In this document: in pieces, positions 11,860 to 21,323 of the stretch | Layout: the number at the start of each line of letters is the position of its first letter | Position numbering within the stretch: the stretch's first letter is position 1 | NCBI GenBank assembly: GCA_002737315.1 | Contig: NSIH01000001.1 | Coordinates: forward strand, 1-64,000 | Length of the DNA: 64,000 bases | Reading direction: 5' to 3' | Origin: Flavobacteriales bacterium | GTDB lineage: Bacteria; Bacteroidota; Bacteroidia; Flavobacteriales; Schleiferiaceae | Notes under the pieces: generated by a model | The model's database searches: none | Seen by the model: the letters and a program-made list of their open reading frames with translations, nothing else | Told to the model about the DNA's origin: nothing | Translations under genes and position numbers: made by a program

Positions 11860-12870
11860 CTACTTATGGTCGATGTGTCCGTTCACAAACAATACACCCA
11901 ACTCACCGTCGGTGCGGGGTGCCCAAATTAGGGTTGCGACCTCAAGCTTAACGTTCGGCATTAGTTGGCGCACTACCTGCATTTGAATGTCCTTGTTCAA
12001 AGGAATTTTAATGACAATGGGAGTAAACCTGGACCCAAAAATATCGCCCTCAAAGAAGTTGTCGCCTAGGGGGTTGATGGAATCAAGTTCCACTCCAAAG
12101 GCGTTGGGCGTGAGGCCTGAAGTCATGGGCGTGTGCTCGTGCTGGTAGATATCTCCTGCATTCTTCTTGGTCAAGGGGTCTGCTTGGCCCGTCCACTTGG
12201 TAGGAGTAGCACCTGATCCGGTAGTGACAATGGGGACCGAGGAGATTTGATTCAAATCGACCGTTGCTCCTGCACCGCTGTACTCTTTGGCATCAATAGC
12301 GCCCACAAGCACATAGGATTGAACGTAGTATTTAGAGTTTTGGCTGTTCTCAAAAAACTGCACCTTGGGGTACACATAGATGGTATCGTTGGTCGCATTC
12401 ATGGTCCAAGCGTGGTTGACGCCGACCTTCGGGGTTGCGGCAAGCGCTCCAGCAATGGGCCCCAAGATGCTTTGACCGGCGTCCACGTTTTGAACGTAGA
12501 AGTTGGGTACTCCCGTGGTTGGGAACGCAGTGTTGAGCGCGGTTTGAACCGAGGATTCCAAGGGATCGCCCGTGTGCGAGGCGAATGGAATGATCAAAGA
12601 CTCGTGATTGACGCTATCGTTAAACGTGTTGGTAGCAATAATCATGGATTGAGCTCCGTTGGGGCAGTACTGGCACCAGGTTCCCGTGGTCTCGATCACC
12701 AAAACTTTTTGCTTCGGGCTAACCGTCAGCGAGTCAGTGATGTATACCTCTGGGAGAGGGTCTATTACTTCCTCTTGGCAGGAGGCAAGGGTGAGCACAG
12801 CGAGGCTGGCAAGCGCGAAGTACTTCGCAGAGTGGAGGGGATTTGCTATCATATGGTGGTAAAAATACAT
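11860..12870 (-). CDS. Omp28-related outer membrane lipoprotein with thioredoxin-like WCxxC motif
   Basis: Probable start M at 12852; lipobox LTLASC; VLVIETTGTWCQYCPNGAQSM. Confidence 0.75.
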   Translation of the reverse strand: MYFYHHMIANPLHSAKYFALASLAVLTLASCQEEVIDPLPEVYITDSLTVSPKQKVLVIETTGTWCQYCPNGAQSMIIATNTFNDSVNHESLIIPFASHTGDPLESSVQTALNTAFPTTGVPNFYVQNVDAGQSILGPIAGALAATPKVGVNHAWTMNATNDTIYVYPKVQFFENSQNSKYYVQSYVLVGAIDAKEYSGAGATVDLNQISSVPIVTTGSGATPTKWTGQADPLTKKNAGDIYQHEHTPMTSGLTPNAFGVELDSINPLGDNFFEGDIFGSRFTPIVIKIPLNKDIQMQVVRQLMPNVKLEVATLIWAPRTDGELGVLFVNGHIDHK

Positions 12871-12875
12871 TCTTT

Positions 12876-13967
12876 TTACTTTGCGGCAACTACGATCCTC
12901 AAGGGCAGGTGGTCGGATGCGCCACCGCGGTACCGCGTCCCTTGAAAGCTTCCCTTAACTTGGTATCCGGCCGAAGGGGATTTTTGCAGGCCAAAGGGTA
13001 TGGCCTGGCTGCTTGCGTTCCATGGGGCGGACTTTTGAATCCATACTCCGTCCAGGGCTTCGAGGCGGCCGCGGTAGGCATAGGTGCCGGGGTAGTTGCT
13101 GGGGTATCGGGATGCAAAGTTCTGCCTGCGGAGTTCGGATGCGAGGGGGCCGTCAAGGCCCTCGTTGAGGTCGCCGGTAATTCCGTCGGGCATCGGGCTG
13201 CATTGCTTGAGGATGGTCTGAATGGCCCGGGATCGGGATTCAGGGCTCGGGGCTCGCTGCGACGGAAGGTGCGCCCAGAGCCAGGTGAGGGTTTTGCCCG
13301 AGGGGGTTTTGAACCGAATCCAGAGGGCCTCACGAGTCGGGTGGTTTCCTTCGGGGTGGATCCAGGCGACGCTGTCTACTCGGAGGCGTTCCGGGTTGTA
13401 CCAGACCGCGACGTCAATGCCTCGTTGGTCGGGACTGTCGCGGTGCAGGCGCCAAAGGCGCCATGCGGGCGGCCACCTTCGCTCAAGGTCGTCGAGCACG
13501 TCGGCGTTCTCGATCTCGCAGACTCCGATGGCGTCGGGGATATGGCCGCCAGCGGCCGCGGCCAATCCGCGGCCCACCGCATACAGCTTGGAATAATAGC
13601 GCAGCGAATTCCATCGGTACATGCCCTCAGGCAGAAAATCCCTGTCTCGCTCGCCCGAATTGGGCAGGGTGTCAAACAAATTCTGAACGTTCCACCAAAC
13701 AAAAAGTAGCGAATCCTCTCGGCCAGACCCCAAAATGATATTAGCATGAGGGCCTCGGCCAAAGTAATACCCGACTGATTGGCCAAAATCATCATCCCAT
13801 CGAGTTCTAAAACCAGAGGCCAATCCGCTCACTCGCCGCTCCGCGGCTCCAATCACTCGCCGCTCCACAGCAAAGACTCCAATGACAAGAAGGCCCGCAA
13901 GGGCCAGGCCAAGACCCCCCAAGTGGCCTAGACTAAACCAACCGATACCTAAAGTGCCTCGCTTCAC
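12876..13967 (-). CDS. Endonuclease/exonuclease/phosphatase family protein, membrane-anchored
   Basis: LLFVWWNVQNLFDT, DAIGVCEIEN, GDLNEGLDG, SDHLPLRIVV motifs typical of EEP hydrolases; N-terminal TM segment. Confidence 0.85.
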   Translation of the reverse strand: MKRGTLGIGWFSLGHLGGLGLALAGLLVIGVFAVERRVIGAAERRVSGLASGFRTRWDDDFGQSVGYYFGRGPHANIILGSGREDSLLFVWWNVQNLFDTLPNSGERDRDFLPEGMYRWNSLRYYSKLYAVGRGLAAAAGGHIPDAIGVCEIENADVLDDLERRWPPAWRLWRLHRDSPDQRGIDVAVWYNPERLRVDSVAWIHPEGNHPTREALWIRFKTPSGKTLTWLWAHLPSQRAPSPESRSRAIQTILKQCSPMPDGITGDLNEGLDGPLASELRRQNFASRYPSNYPGTYAYRGRLEALDGVWIQKSAPWNASSQAIPFGLQKSPSAGYQVKGSFQGTRYRGGASDHLPLRIVVAAK

Positions 13968-14002
13968 CAGCGCAAGCTCCTACCTAGAGCCGGAGCAGGC
14001 GT

Positions 14003-15265
14003 TTACCAGCGGTAAAGATTGGTATCTCCGTAGCTCAAAAAACGGTAATCGTGGCTAAGGGCATGCTCATAAATGCTCCGCCATACTGGGCCCAGACCGG
14101 CAGCAATCAGCAGCAAAAGCGTCGATTGGGGCTGGTGAAAGTTCGTAATCAATGCCCTAACTACTTTAAATGCATAACCCGGAGCAATAATGAGCGCCGT
14201 ACGAAACGAAACCACTTCTTGACCCCGAACCTCGAGCTCGCCGGCAGCCCAGCGAAGCAGGTCGGTAACCTCGGGATCCAATCGGTCTGCATTTTCCACG
14301 CTGCGGTTCGGTGCATTTGGGCCGAGCTTGCTCGGGGTCAACGAAGCGCTTGAGCCCTCTCCGTAGGGCGCCCACTGGTCCACATAGGTCGGCATGATTC
14401 CTAGGCGCTTCCATTGCTCGGCCCACCAGTAAAGGGACTCGATCGTTCGTGCGGCGGTAGTGCCCATGGCGAGCACGGGCATGCCGTCAGAGAGGGCTAA
14501 GAGGGTGGAACGACTAACCAGGACTTCCTCGGCGTGCATTTTATGGTCGCCAATGGATTCCGCAGTCAAGGGCTGAAAAGTTCCTGCTCCCACGTGCAGG
14601 GTCACCGCTTGGGTATCGGCGCAAACCTCGCGCCAGAGGTTCATCATCTCGGGGGTCCAGTGCAAACTCGCGGTCGGAGCAGCCACCGAGCCTTCATGCC
14701 GCGCAAAAACAGACTGGTAGCGGTCGCGATCCTCTGGGGTATCGGCGCGACGCATGTAGGGGGGGAGGGGAATATGCCCTACCTCGCCGAGGATTTCAGC
14801 CCAAGTTTGGGTTCCGGGCCAGCTAAAAATCAGCAGCGAAACTCCGTTTTCGGATTTAAGTCGCTCAGCCCGCAGTCCTCCTTCGTGCTCCAGAACTTGG
14901 CCTTCCTTCCATTTTTTTTGCGGACGAATCTTGCACCAGGCCTTTAATGAGCCCTTGCTGGCCATTGCCTGCTCGACAGACAGGCCCTCTGCGTCGAGGT
15001 AAAAAAGCTCAAAGTGACCGATTCCGCTGGGTCGCGGCATAAAAATCCTTGCCGGAATCACCTTGGCTTCGTTGATTACCAGGCGGTATTCGCCCCATTG
15101 GGCTACTGCATCGGGAGCGTCGCGCACCCCCAAGTCGAGCAGCTTGCCCCGATCCCAGACCAATAGTTTGGCCGCGTCGCGCGGACTCAGGGGCTCTTGG
15201 GCGATTCGCTCGTCGGGCAGCAGAAAGTCGTAGTCGGAATTGCGAATTTGGCGAGGGTCCGTCAT
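14003..15265 (-). CDS. queA: S-adenosylmethionine:tRNA ribosyltransferase-isomerase
   Basis: DYDFLLPDERIAQEPLSPRDAAKLLV; VTLHVGAGTFQPL; LITNFHQPQSTLLLLIAA. Confidence 0.95.
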   Translation of the reverse strand: MTDPRQIRNSDYDFLLPDERIAQEPLSPRDAAKLLVWDRGKLLDLGVRDAPDAVAQWGEYRLVINEAKVIPARIFMPRPSGIGHFELFYLDAEGLSVEQAMASKGSLKAWCKIRPQKKWKEGQVLEHEGGLRAERLKSENGVSLLIFSWPGTQTWAEILGEVGHIPLPPYMRRADTPEDRDRYQSVFARHEGSVAAPTASLHWTPEMMNLWREVCADTQAVTLHVGAGTFQPLTAESIGDHKMHAEEVLVSRSTLLALSDGMPVLAMGTTAARTIESLYWWAEQWKRLGIMPTYVDQWAPYGEGSSASLTPSKLGPNAPNRSVENADRLDPEVTDLLRWAAGELEVRGQEVVSFRTALIIAPGYAFKVVRALITNFHQPQSTLLLLIAAGLGPVWRSIYEHALSHDYRFLSYGDTNLYRW

Positions 15266-15312
15266 GGTCGGTACAAAGTTCGTTCAAAAGTCTGCTGCGC
15301 TACCTTCGCCAG

Positions 15313-17475
15313 ATGGCCTCCACGGTAGTTTTAAGCGTAATTAACGACCTGCACAGCGACCAGCGCGTGCACCGAAGTGCCATCACTTGGGCCGAGCGCG
15401 GCTACCGCGTAGTGCTCGTCGGACGCAGCCATCCCAACCCGGCCCCATTGGATCGACCCTACGAAACCCTGCGCTTTCGATGCCTGTTTAATAGCGGACC
15501 CTTATTCTACCTCGAGTTTCAGATCCGCCTTTGGCTTGCCCTTCGAACTCTGAAGCCCGACGTCTACCTGGCCAACGACCTCGATACCCTTGGCCCCAAT
15601 GCATGGTGGGCAATGCGCAGGGCCAAGCCCTTGGTGTACGATTCCCACGAGTATTTTTTGGGTTCTCCCGAGCTGGAGAGCCGCCACTTGGTGCAGGCTC
15701 TGTGGCGCCTGGTGGAGCGCTACGGAATTCCCCGAACGGACTTTCGCGTCACGGTAAATGCCAGCATCGCCGAGCAGTACGCCAAGGAGTACGGGTCGTC
15801 CTGGGACCTGGTTCGCAACATGCCCCTGCAGGCAGAATTGCCCTGGCCTGCCGACGGCCAATGGGACGGAGCCGAGTCTCGCCGTCAGATTCTGCGCAGG
15901 GAACTGCAGCTGCCCGAGAACCAAACGATATGGATTTTACAGGGCGCAGGCATCAACGTAGACCGCGGAGCCGAAGAGCTCGTGGATGCAGCGGCGCTCT
16001 GCCCCGAGGTCGAACTCCTGATCGTGGGCAGCGGCGACGTGCTCGCCTCCTTGAAGCAGCACTGCGCCTCGCGCGGAATTGCCAATGTCCGCTTTTTGGG
16101 CAGGGTGGATCGCGCCCAGCTCCAACGCCTCACCCAAGCAGCAAACCTGGGATTTAGCCTCGACAAACCCAAGTCTGCCAATTATCGCTGGAGCCTACCC
16201 AACAAGGTTTTTGACTACCTGCAGGCCGGAATTCCCATGGTGGTTAGCGACCTGGTCGAGGTATCGCGGCTGCTTCGCCAAACCGGCGCGGGAGTAGTCC
16301 TTGAGGAGCTCAGTGCAGCGGCGATTGCCAGCGCGGCCCGAGACCTAATAAGCCCAGACCGCTATGCGGCAGCAAGCCAGGCAGCCCGAGCTGCTGCGCA
16401 CCGCTACCATTGGGGCAATGAGTGCCAGGTTTGGCATCGGCTAATTGACCGCCTCGAGGGCATTAATACCCATCACATTTGGAGTTTTGATCGCCTCGAA
16501 CCGCCCCGATACGGCGGAACTTTGGAGGTTCTAGGCCATGTTCGCGCTGCCTCCCATGCCGGGCAGCAGGTTGTACTTCATGCCTTTACCAAGTCCTCCT
16601 TGGCCCATCCGGAGCCCTTTGTTGAGGTGCAAACCAACGTCCTGCGACGCGCTCGCTGGCCCTGGGGTCTGAAGCCTTGGATTGTGCAGAGCCGCCTTAG
16701 CCCCATTGCCCGCCATCAGGCTTCCGTTCAGCGGGGAGTCCGCACCTACCATGGCCTGCACTGCAGCGCACTCGACCCGACGGGTACCTTGCGCCTTCAC
16801 AACCCCGAGTCGGCCTACTACCGCAGCCTTGCGAAACAGTCCAGGGGATTCAAAGGGCTCTACTACCTCTTTGAGGCATGGGCCTTGCGCCGCTGGGAAC
16901 AGGAGTTGGCTTACGCATGGCAGGGTCCGGTTCATGCCATCACCGCCCGCGATGCCGAGGCCTGGAACCTGCGCAGCCCGCGATCCCCTGCAGCATTCGT
17001 CGCTCCAAGGCATCCCTTTGTTAGGGCAATACCCCAGGGCCCTGCCGCGGAGCCTTTGGTGCTGGTCGTCGGTAAATTCAGCGTCGAAGAAAATGTTGCT
17101 GCCCTGCGCGGACTCCTGGCCGCCCAGCCCGCCATTGAGCCCCTTCTCTTTGCGGGCCACAATGCACCTGTCGGAACCAAAAACTACATCGATCGCCCCA
17201 GCGATTCTGAACTCGACGAGCTCTATGCCCGCGCTCAGGTTGTGGTGGTGCATGCCGAGCACCAACTCGGAATCAAGTTCAAATTAATTCAAGCCCTTCT
17301 GCAGGGCCGACACATTGTCGCTCACGAAGACGCCGTGGCCGGTTTAAACCTCGGCCATAGGGTGCGTACCTACCGCAGCTGGCCGCAGGCCTACGAAGCA
17401 ATCCGAGCGGCGCAGTCAGAGCCTTGGACTGCAGCGCATGCCAAAGAAGCCCTGCGCAGCGCGCAGGCCTGGTAG
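15313..17475 (+). CDS. Tandem glycosyltransferase fusion (two GT-B modules)
   Basis: 720 aa; first module has VLSVINDLHSDQRVHR and YRWSLPNKVFDYLQAGIPMVVSD; second begins near HHIWSFDRLEPPRYGGTLEVLGHV and has GIKFKLIQALLQGRHIVAHEDAVAGL. Confidence 0.8.
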   Translation: MASTVVLSVINDLHSDQRVHRSAITWAERGYRVVLVGRSHPNPAPLDRPYETLRFRCLFNSGPLFYLEFQIRLWLALRTLKPDVYLANDLDTLGPNAWWAMRRAKPLVYDSHEYFLGSPELESRHLVQALWRLVERYGIPRTDFRVTVNASIAEQYAKEYGSSWDLVRNMPLQAELPWPADGQWDGAESRRQILRRELQLPENQTIWILQGAGINVDRGAEELVDAAALCPEVELLIVGSGDVLASLKQHCASRGIANVRFLGRVDRAQLQRLTQAANLGFSLDKPKSANYRWSLPNKVFDYLQAGIPMVVSDLVEVSRLLRQTGAGVVLEELSAAAIASAARDLISPDRYAAASQAARAAAHRYHWGNECQVWHRLIDRLEGINTHHIWSFDRLEPPRYGGTLEVLGHVRAASHAGQQVVLHAFTKSSLAHPEPFVEVQTNVLRRARWPWGLKPWIVQSRLSPIARHQASVQRGVRTYHGLHCSALDPTGTLRLHNPESAYYRSLAKQSRGFKGLYYLFEAWALRRWEQELAYAWQGPVHAITARDAEAWNLRSPRSPAAFVAPRHPFVRAIPQGPAAEPLVLVVGKFSVEENVAALRGLLAAQPAIEPLLFAGHNAPVGTKNYIDRPSDSELDELYARAQVVVVHAEHQLGIKFKLIQALLQGRHIVAHEDAVAGLNLGHRVRTYRSWPQAYEAIRAAQSEPWTAAHAKEALRSAQAW

Positions 17476-17533
17476 GTTTGACCCCCTAAACTTCAGCGCT
17501 ACAGTGCGGCGAAGCCCTAAGTACAGGGAAGAT

Positions 17534-18226
17534 TTATAGGGTTTTTTGTACCGTGGAGGCTAGGGTTCCGTTGGCGCAGCGGTAGGTGGCGTGCGGGAAC
17601 TTAAGCAGAAGGGCGTAGTCGTGCGTGGCCATAAGAATGCTGCGTCCGCTTGCTCTAATTTCTTCGAGCAGGTGCATTAACTCCTCAGACATGTGCGGGT
17701 CGAGGTTCCCTGTGGGTTCGTCGGCCAAAATCAGCGGCGGATCGTTCAAAAGAGCGCGGGCAATCGACACGCGCTGCTGTTCTCCGCCGGAGAGTTGATG
17801 GGGCATTTTGTGCCCCTTGGTGGGCATTCCTACGCGTCGGAGCACGGCATCAATGCGGTCGCTGTTCTCCCCCTCGTTCATTTGACCCGTGGCATGCAGT
17901 ACAAAATTCAAGTTGTCGCGCACGCTGCGGTCCATCAGCAGCTGAAAGTCCTGAAAAACTACGCCAAGCTTTCGGCGTAGGTAGGGAATTTCTCGTTCAG
18001 GAAGATTGCGCAAGTCGTGGCCTACAACCTGTCCTGCTCCCGATTCTAGGGGAAGGTCCGCATAAAGTGTTTTGAGCAAAGACGACTTGCCAGAGCCTGT
18101 GGCGCCTATGATGTATACAAATTCGCCGGTGCCTACCTCAAGGTCTACGTCGCTGAGAACACGATGGTCGCCCTGCATAATGCAGGCTTTACTGAGTGAA
18201 ATGACGGGAACGTTTTCCATGGGCAT
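17534..18226 (-). CDS. ftsE: Cell division ATP-binding protein FtsE (ABC ATPase)
   Basis: Listed ORF ends at 18283; likely start is [11 protein letters not shown] at 18226. GATGSGKSS Walker [34 protein letters not shown]. Confidence 0.85.
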   Translation of the reverse strand: MPMENVPVISLSKACIMQGDHRVLSDVDLEVGTGEFVYIIGATGSGKSSLLKTLYADLPLESGAGQVVGHDLRNLPEREIPYLRRKLGVVFQDFQLLMDRSVRDNLNFVLHATGQMNEGENSDRIDAVLRRVGMPTKGHKMPHQLSGGEQQRVSIARALLNDPPLILADEPTGNLDPHMSEELMHLLEEIRASGRSILMATHDYALLLKFPHATYRCANGTLASTVQKTL

Positions 18227-18281
18227 AGTTTGTGCAAAGTAACGAGAGCGGAACCAATAGCAGGATGTACTTTTGAAAACC

Positions 18282-21200
18282 ATGAGGATAACGTTTTTTA
18301 CCGCGCTTTTGTATAGCGCAAGCCTTTTTGCCCAGCAGCCTATTACCGGCCAGCAGCCCGAGGCCCTCTTTGCTGAAGCGCGCGCCCGATTTGATCGTGC
18401 CCTATACAGCTCGGCTTACGAGCATTTTGGCCAGGTTCGCAGCATGGTCCCCGAGGCCAGCGACTGGTCGGAGCAGTCGATGTACTACCAAGCGCTATGC
18501 TCGATTCGCCTGCTGCACCGCGATGCCGAGGAATACGCGGAGTCATTTTTGCAAACCTACCCCTCCTCGTCCAGACGCATTGACCTAATACTGGAGGCCG
18601 CGGAGCAGTCCTTCAACCGCAGGAGGTACCAGGAGGCCAAGCGTTGGCTCCGGCAGCTCGACGGGGTCGATCTGGCATCGGGCTTGCGCGCTGAGGTGCA
18701 GTTTAAGTTGGGTTATGCCCACTTTTTGCTCAATGAGTTTGACCAGGCCAAGGCTGAACTGGGCGCGGCCAAAAAGTCGAAAAGTCCCGTCGCCAAGACT
18801 GCCCAGTACTACTACGGCCACATTGCCTACCTAGAGAAGTCCGACCAGACTGCCCTAGAAAGCCTAGAGCCCCTTCAAAACCACGAGGAATTTGGCGCAG
18901 TGGTGCCCTACTACCTAGCCCAGATTTTTGCTCGCCAGGGCAAGGACGATGAACTCCTTAAGCTTGGTGAGGGCCTAATTAAGCAGGCTTCGGCCAAGCG
19001 TGCTCCCGAGATTGCCTTGCTGGTGGCCCAAAGCATGGTCCGCAAAAAGCGCTATGCCGACGCAATACCCTATTTTGAGTTTAATCGTGCCCAAGGAGGA
19101 AGGGTTTCGCCCGAAATCAACTATCAAATGGGGGTTTGTTCCTACCAAACCAAAGACTACGAAGGCGCGATACGTGCTTTTAATCAGTTGCCCAGCGAAA
19201 GCACTACCGATTGGTTGGTGCAGTCGCGCCTGATGCTCGGCGACAGCTACGCGCGTCTCGAGCGCTGGGAGGAGGCCCAGTCAGCCTTCCGTTCCATTTT
19301 GCAGAGCAAGGCCGACGAGACAACTCGGGAGCAGGCAGCCTTTCAGTATGCCAAGTTGACCTACCGCAGCGCGGGGCCATTTGGCGATGCCATTCCGATT
19401 TTTAATCAGTTTCTTCGCGACTTCCCCCGCACGGAATACCGACGAGAAGCCAATGAGTACCTCGCCAATTTGTACCTGACCAGCCGCGACTACGGCCGGG
19501 CCATTGAGGCCATCGTGCAGACCGGAATGGGATCATCAGCCATGCGAGAGGCCTACCAAAAGGTTGCCTACTTTAGGGGCGTAGAGCTCTACCAATCCTC
19601 GCAGTGGGACAAGGCCAATGAACTTATGGACCAGTCTCTGAGTTACCCCCTCGACCGAGGATACACGGCACTCGCTCACTTTTGGAAGGGTGAGATGGCC
19701 TACCGACAGGGCGACTACCGCGAAGCCCTCGACCAGACCGACAAGTTTCTAAAGGTTCCGGGCAGTTTTAACCTCTCGGAGCGCCCTGCGGCGCAGTACA
19801 ATAAGGCCTATGCGCTCTACCGTCTTGATCGTCTCGAAGAATCGGCCGCGAGCTTTAGGGTGTTCTTAGAGGATGCCTCGGCGGCTGACCGCCGCCGCGA
19901 GGATGCGGAACTTCGCATTGCCGACCTCTACTTTCTGCTGGGACGCCATGCCCTTGCCCGTGACTTTTATGCAAAAATAGCCAAGGGATCAAGCGCTGAT
20001 GCAGAGTATGCTGGTTTTCAGCAGGCGCTTTGCCGCGGACTCCTGGGAGACAATGCGGGCAAGATCACCCAGCTTGCAGGCATCGAGAAGACGGGTTCGG
20101 CACGCGCCGACGAAGCCCTTTTTGAGCGCGCCCAAACCCTGCTTCGCATGGGCCGGAACAGCGAGGCTGAAGAAGCATTCGCGGCCTACATTCGCCGTAA
20201 ACCCAACGCAGAAAAAGCCCGAAGGGCAGCGCTAAACATTGCCCTCGCCCGAAGGAACGACAACAACCTCTCGGGGGCAATAACGGCCTTTCAAGGGGTT
20301 GTGCGCGAGCATCCAGGCACCGACGAAGCGCGCGAGGCGGTAGCCGGAGCCCGGTCGGTCTTTGACGAGGCCAACCGTATAGACGACTACCTGGAATGGG
20401 TGCAGGGCATGCCCTCCTCGGGAATCCGCGCTAGCGAGCTGGATTCTGTGGCCTACATGTCTGCCTACGACAAGTTTGCCCAGTCCCAGTATTCGGTTTC
20501 ATTCGATGCCTTTGTGCGCTACTTGAAGCGCTTCCCCGACGGATACTTTGCCCCAATTGCGCAGTTTCAGGCTGCGGAATCCGCCCGAATGACGGGCCAA
20601 ATGGCCCAATCATTACCCTACTATCAAGGCGTGGTCAGGGCCCCTATTGGCGCCAATACCGTATCTGCCTACAAATGGCTCCTCAGAGACGCCGAGGCCC
20701 GCAAGGATTGGACGGAGGTCAAAAGCCATGCGGAGCGCTTGATTGCTCTTGCCGAGGACGCAAGCCTTCGAAGTGAGGCCTCACGAGCCATGATGAGGGC
20801 TCACTATGCCGAGGGCAACAGTGACGTCGCCTTGACCTATGCCGAAGGAATTCTAGCGGACCAGCGCGAAACCCCTGAAGTGCGCAGCGAGGCCCTTTCT
20901 CTGCGCATGCGCTTGCTCGAGGGCAAGTACCGCGCGCTAGCCAGCGATAGCGTCCGCTTGGGAACCTGGTTGGTTGCAGCCGACCAGGCCATTGAAGACG
21001 GTTTTGTAGTAGTTCAGGCAGAAGCACGTTATGCCAAAGCACAGATTCTTCGAATTCGCGGGCAGTTTGCGGCCTCGAGCGAAGAGGTTTTTGCCCTTCT
21101 CGATAACTACCCGAGTCAAACGGAGTGGCGCTACAGGGCCCTGCTGGTATTGTCGCGCAACTACGCCAGCTTGAATGATGGTTTTCAGGCACGCTACACC

Positions 21201-21323
21201 TTAGATTTTTTGATTTCAGAGCATCCGTCTGACGAACTGGTACGGGAGGCTCAGGCCTTGCTTGCCGAGTTCAATGCCGCAGAGCTTCCATCTAATGCCC
21301 CGCAAACCAATGATGCTGATTAA
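18282..21323 (+). CDS. Large secreted tetratricopeptide repeat protein
   Basis: ATG at 18282 (listed ORF uses upstream TTG); signal peptide MRITFFTALLYSASLFAQ; many TPR-like helical repeats. Confidence 0.85.
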   Translation: MRITFFTALLYSASLFAQQPITGQQPEALFAEARARFDRALYSSAYEHFGQVRSMVPEASDWSEQSMYYQALCSIRLLHRDAEEYAESFLQTYPSSSRRIDLILEAAEQSFNRRRYQEAKRWLRQLDGVDLASGLRAEVQFKLGYAHFLLNEFDQAKAELGAAKKSKSPVAKTAQYYYGHIAYLEKSDQTALESLEPLQNHEEFGAVVPYYLAQIFARQGKDDELLKLGEGLIKQASAKRAPEIALLVAQSMVRKKRYADAIPYFEFNRAQGGRVSPEINYQMGVCSYQTKDYEGAIRAFNQLPSESTTDWLVQSRLMLGDSYARLERWEEAQSAFRSILQSKADETTREQAAFQYAKLTYRSAGPFGDAIPIFNQFLRDFPRTEYRREANEYLANLYLTSRDYGRAIEAIVQTGMGSSAMREAYQKVAYFRGVELYQSSQWDKANELMDQSLSYPLDRGYTALAHFWKGEMAYRQGDYREALDQTDKFLKVPGSFNLSERPAAQYNKAYALYRLDRLEESAASFRVFLEDASAADRRREDAELRIADLYFLLGRHALARDFYAKIAKGSSADAEYAGFQQALCRGLLGDNAGKITQLAGIEKTGSARADEALFERAQTLLRMGRNSEAEEAFAAYIRRKPNAEKARRAALNIALARRNDNNLSGAITAFQGVVREHPGTDEAREAVAGARSVFDEANRIDDYLEWVQGMPSSGIRASELDSVAYMSAYDKFAQSQYSVSFDAFVRYLKRFPDGYFAPIAQFQAAESARMTGQMAQSLPYYQGVVRAPIGANTVSAYKWLLRDAEARKDWTEVKSHAERLIALAEDASLRSEASRAMMRAHYAEGNSDVALTYAEGILADQRETPEVRSEALSLRMRLLEGKYRALASDSVRLGTWLVAADQAIEDGFVVVQAEARYAKAQILRIRGQFAASSEEVFALLDNYPSQTEWRYRALLVLSRNYASLNDGFQARYTLDFLISEHPSDELVREAQALLAEFNAAELPSNAPQTNDAD

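Noticed and set aside
11849-11929. AGGAGGTGTCCC (identical 12-mer to the rpsU SD region) followed by a 21-codon ORF on the plus strand
   Set aside because: Lies just after the yidC terminator and antisense to the Omp28-like gene; an 8-mer SD match is expected about twice per window by chance and no promoter is evident.
12843-13709. 288-aa plus-strand ORF opposite the endonuclease gene
   Set aside because: Antisense shadow ORF in GC-rich sequence; low-complexity G/V/A/R composition and no family signature, whereas the minus strand encodes a clear EEP protein.
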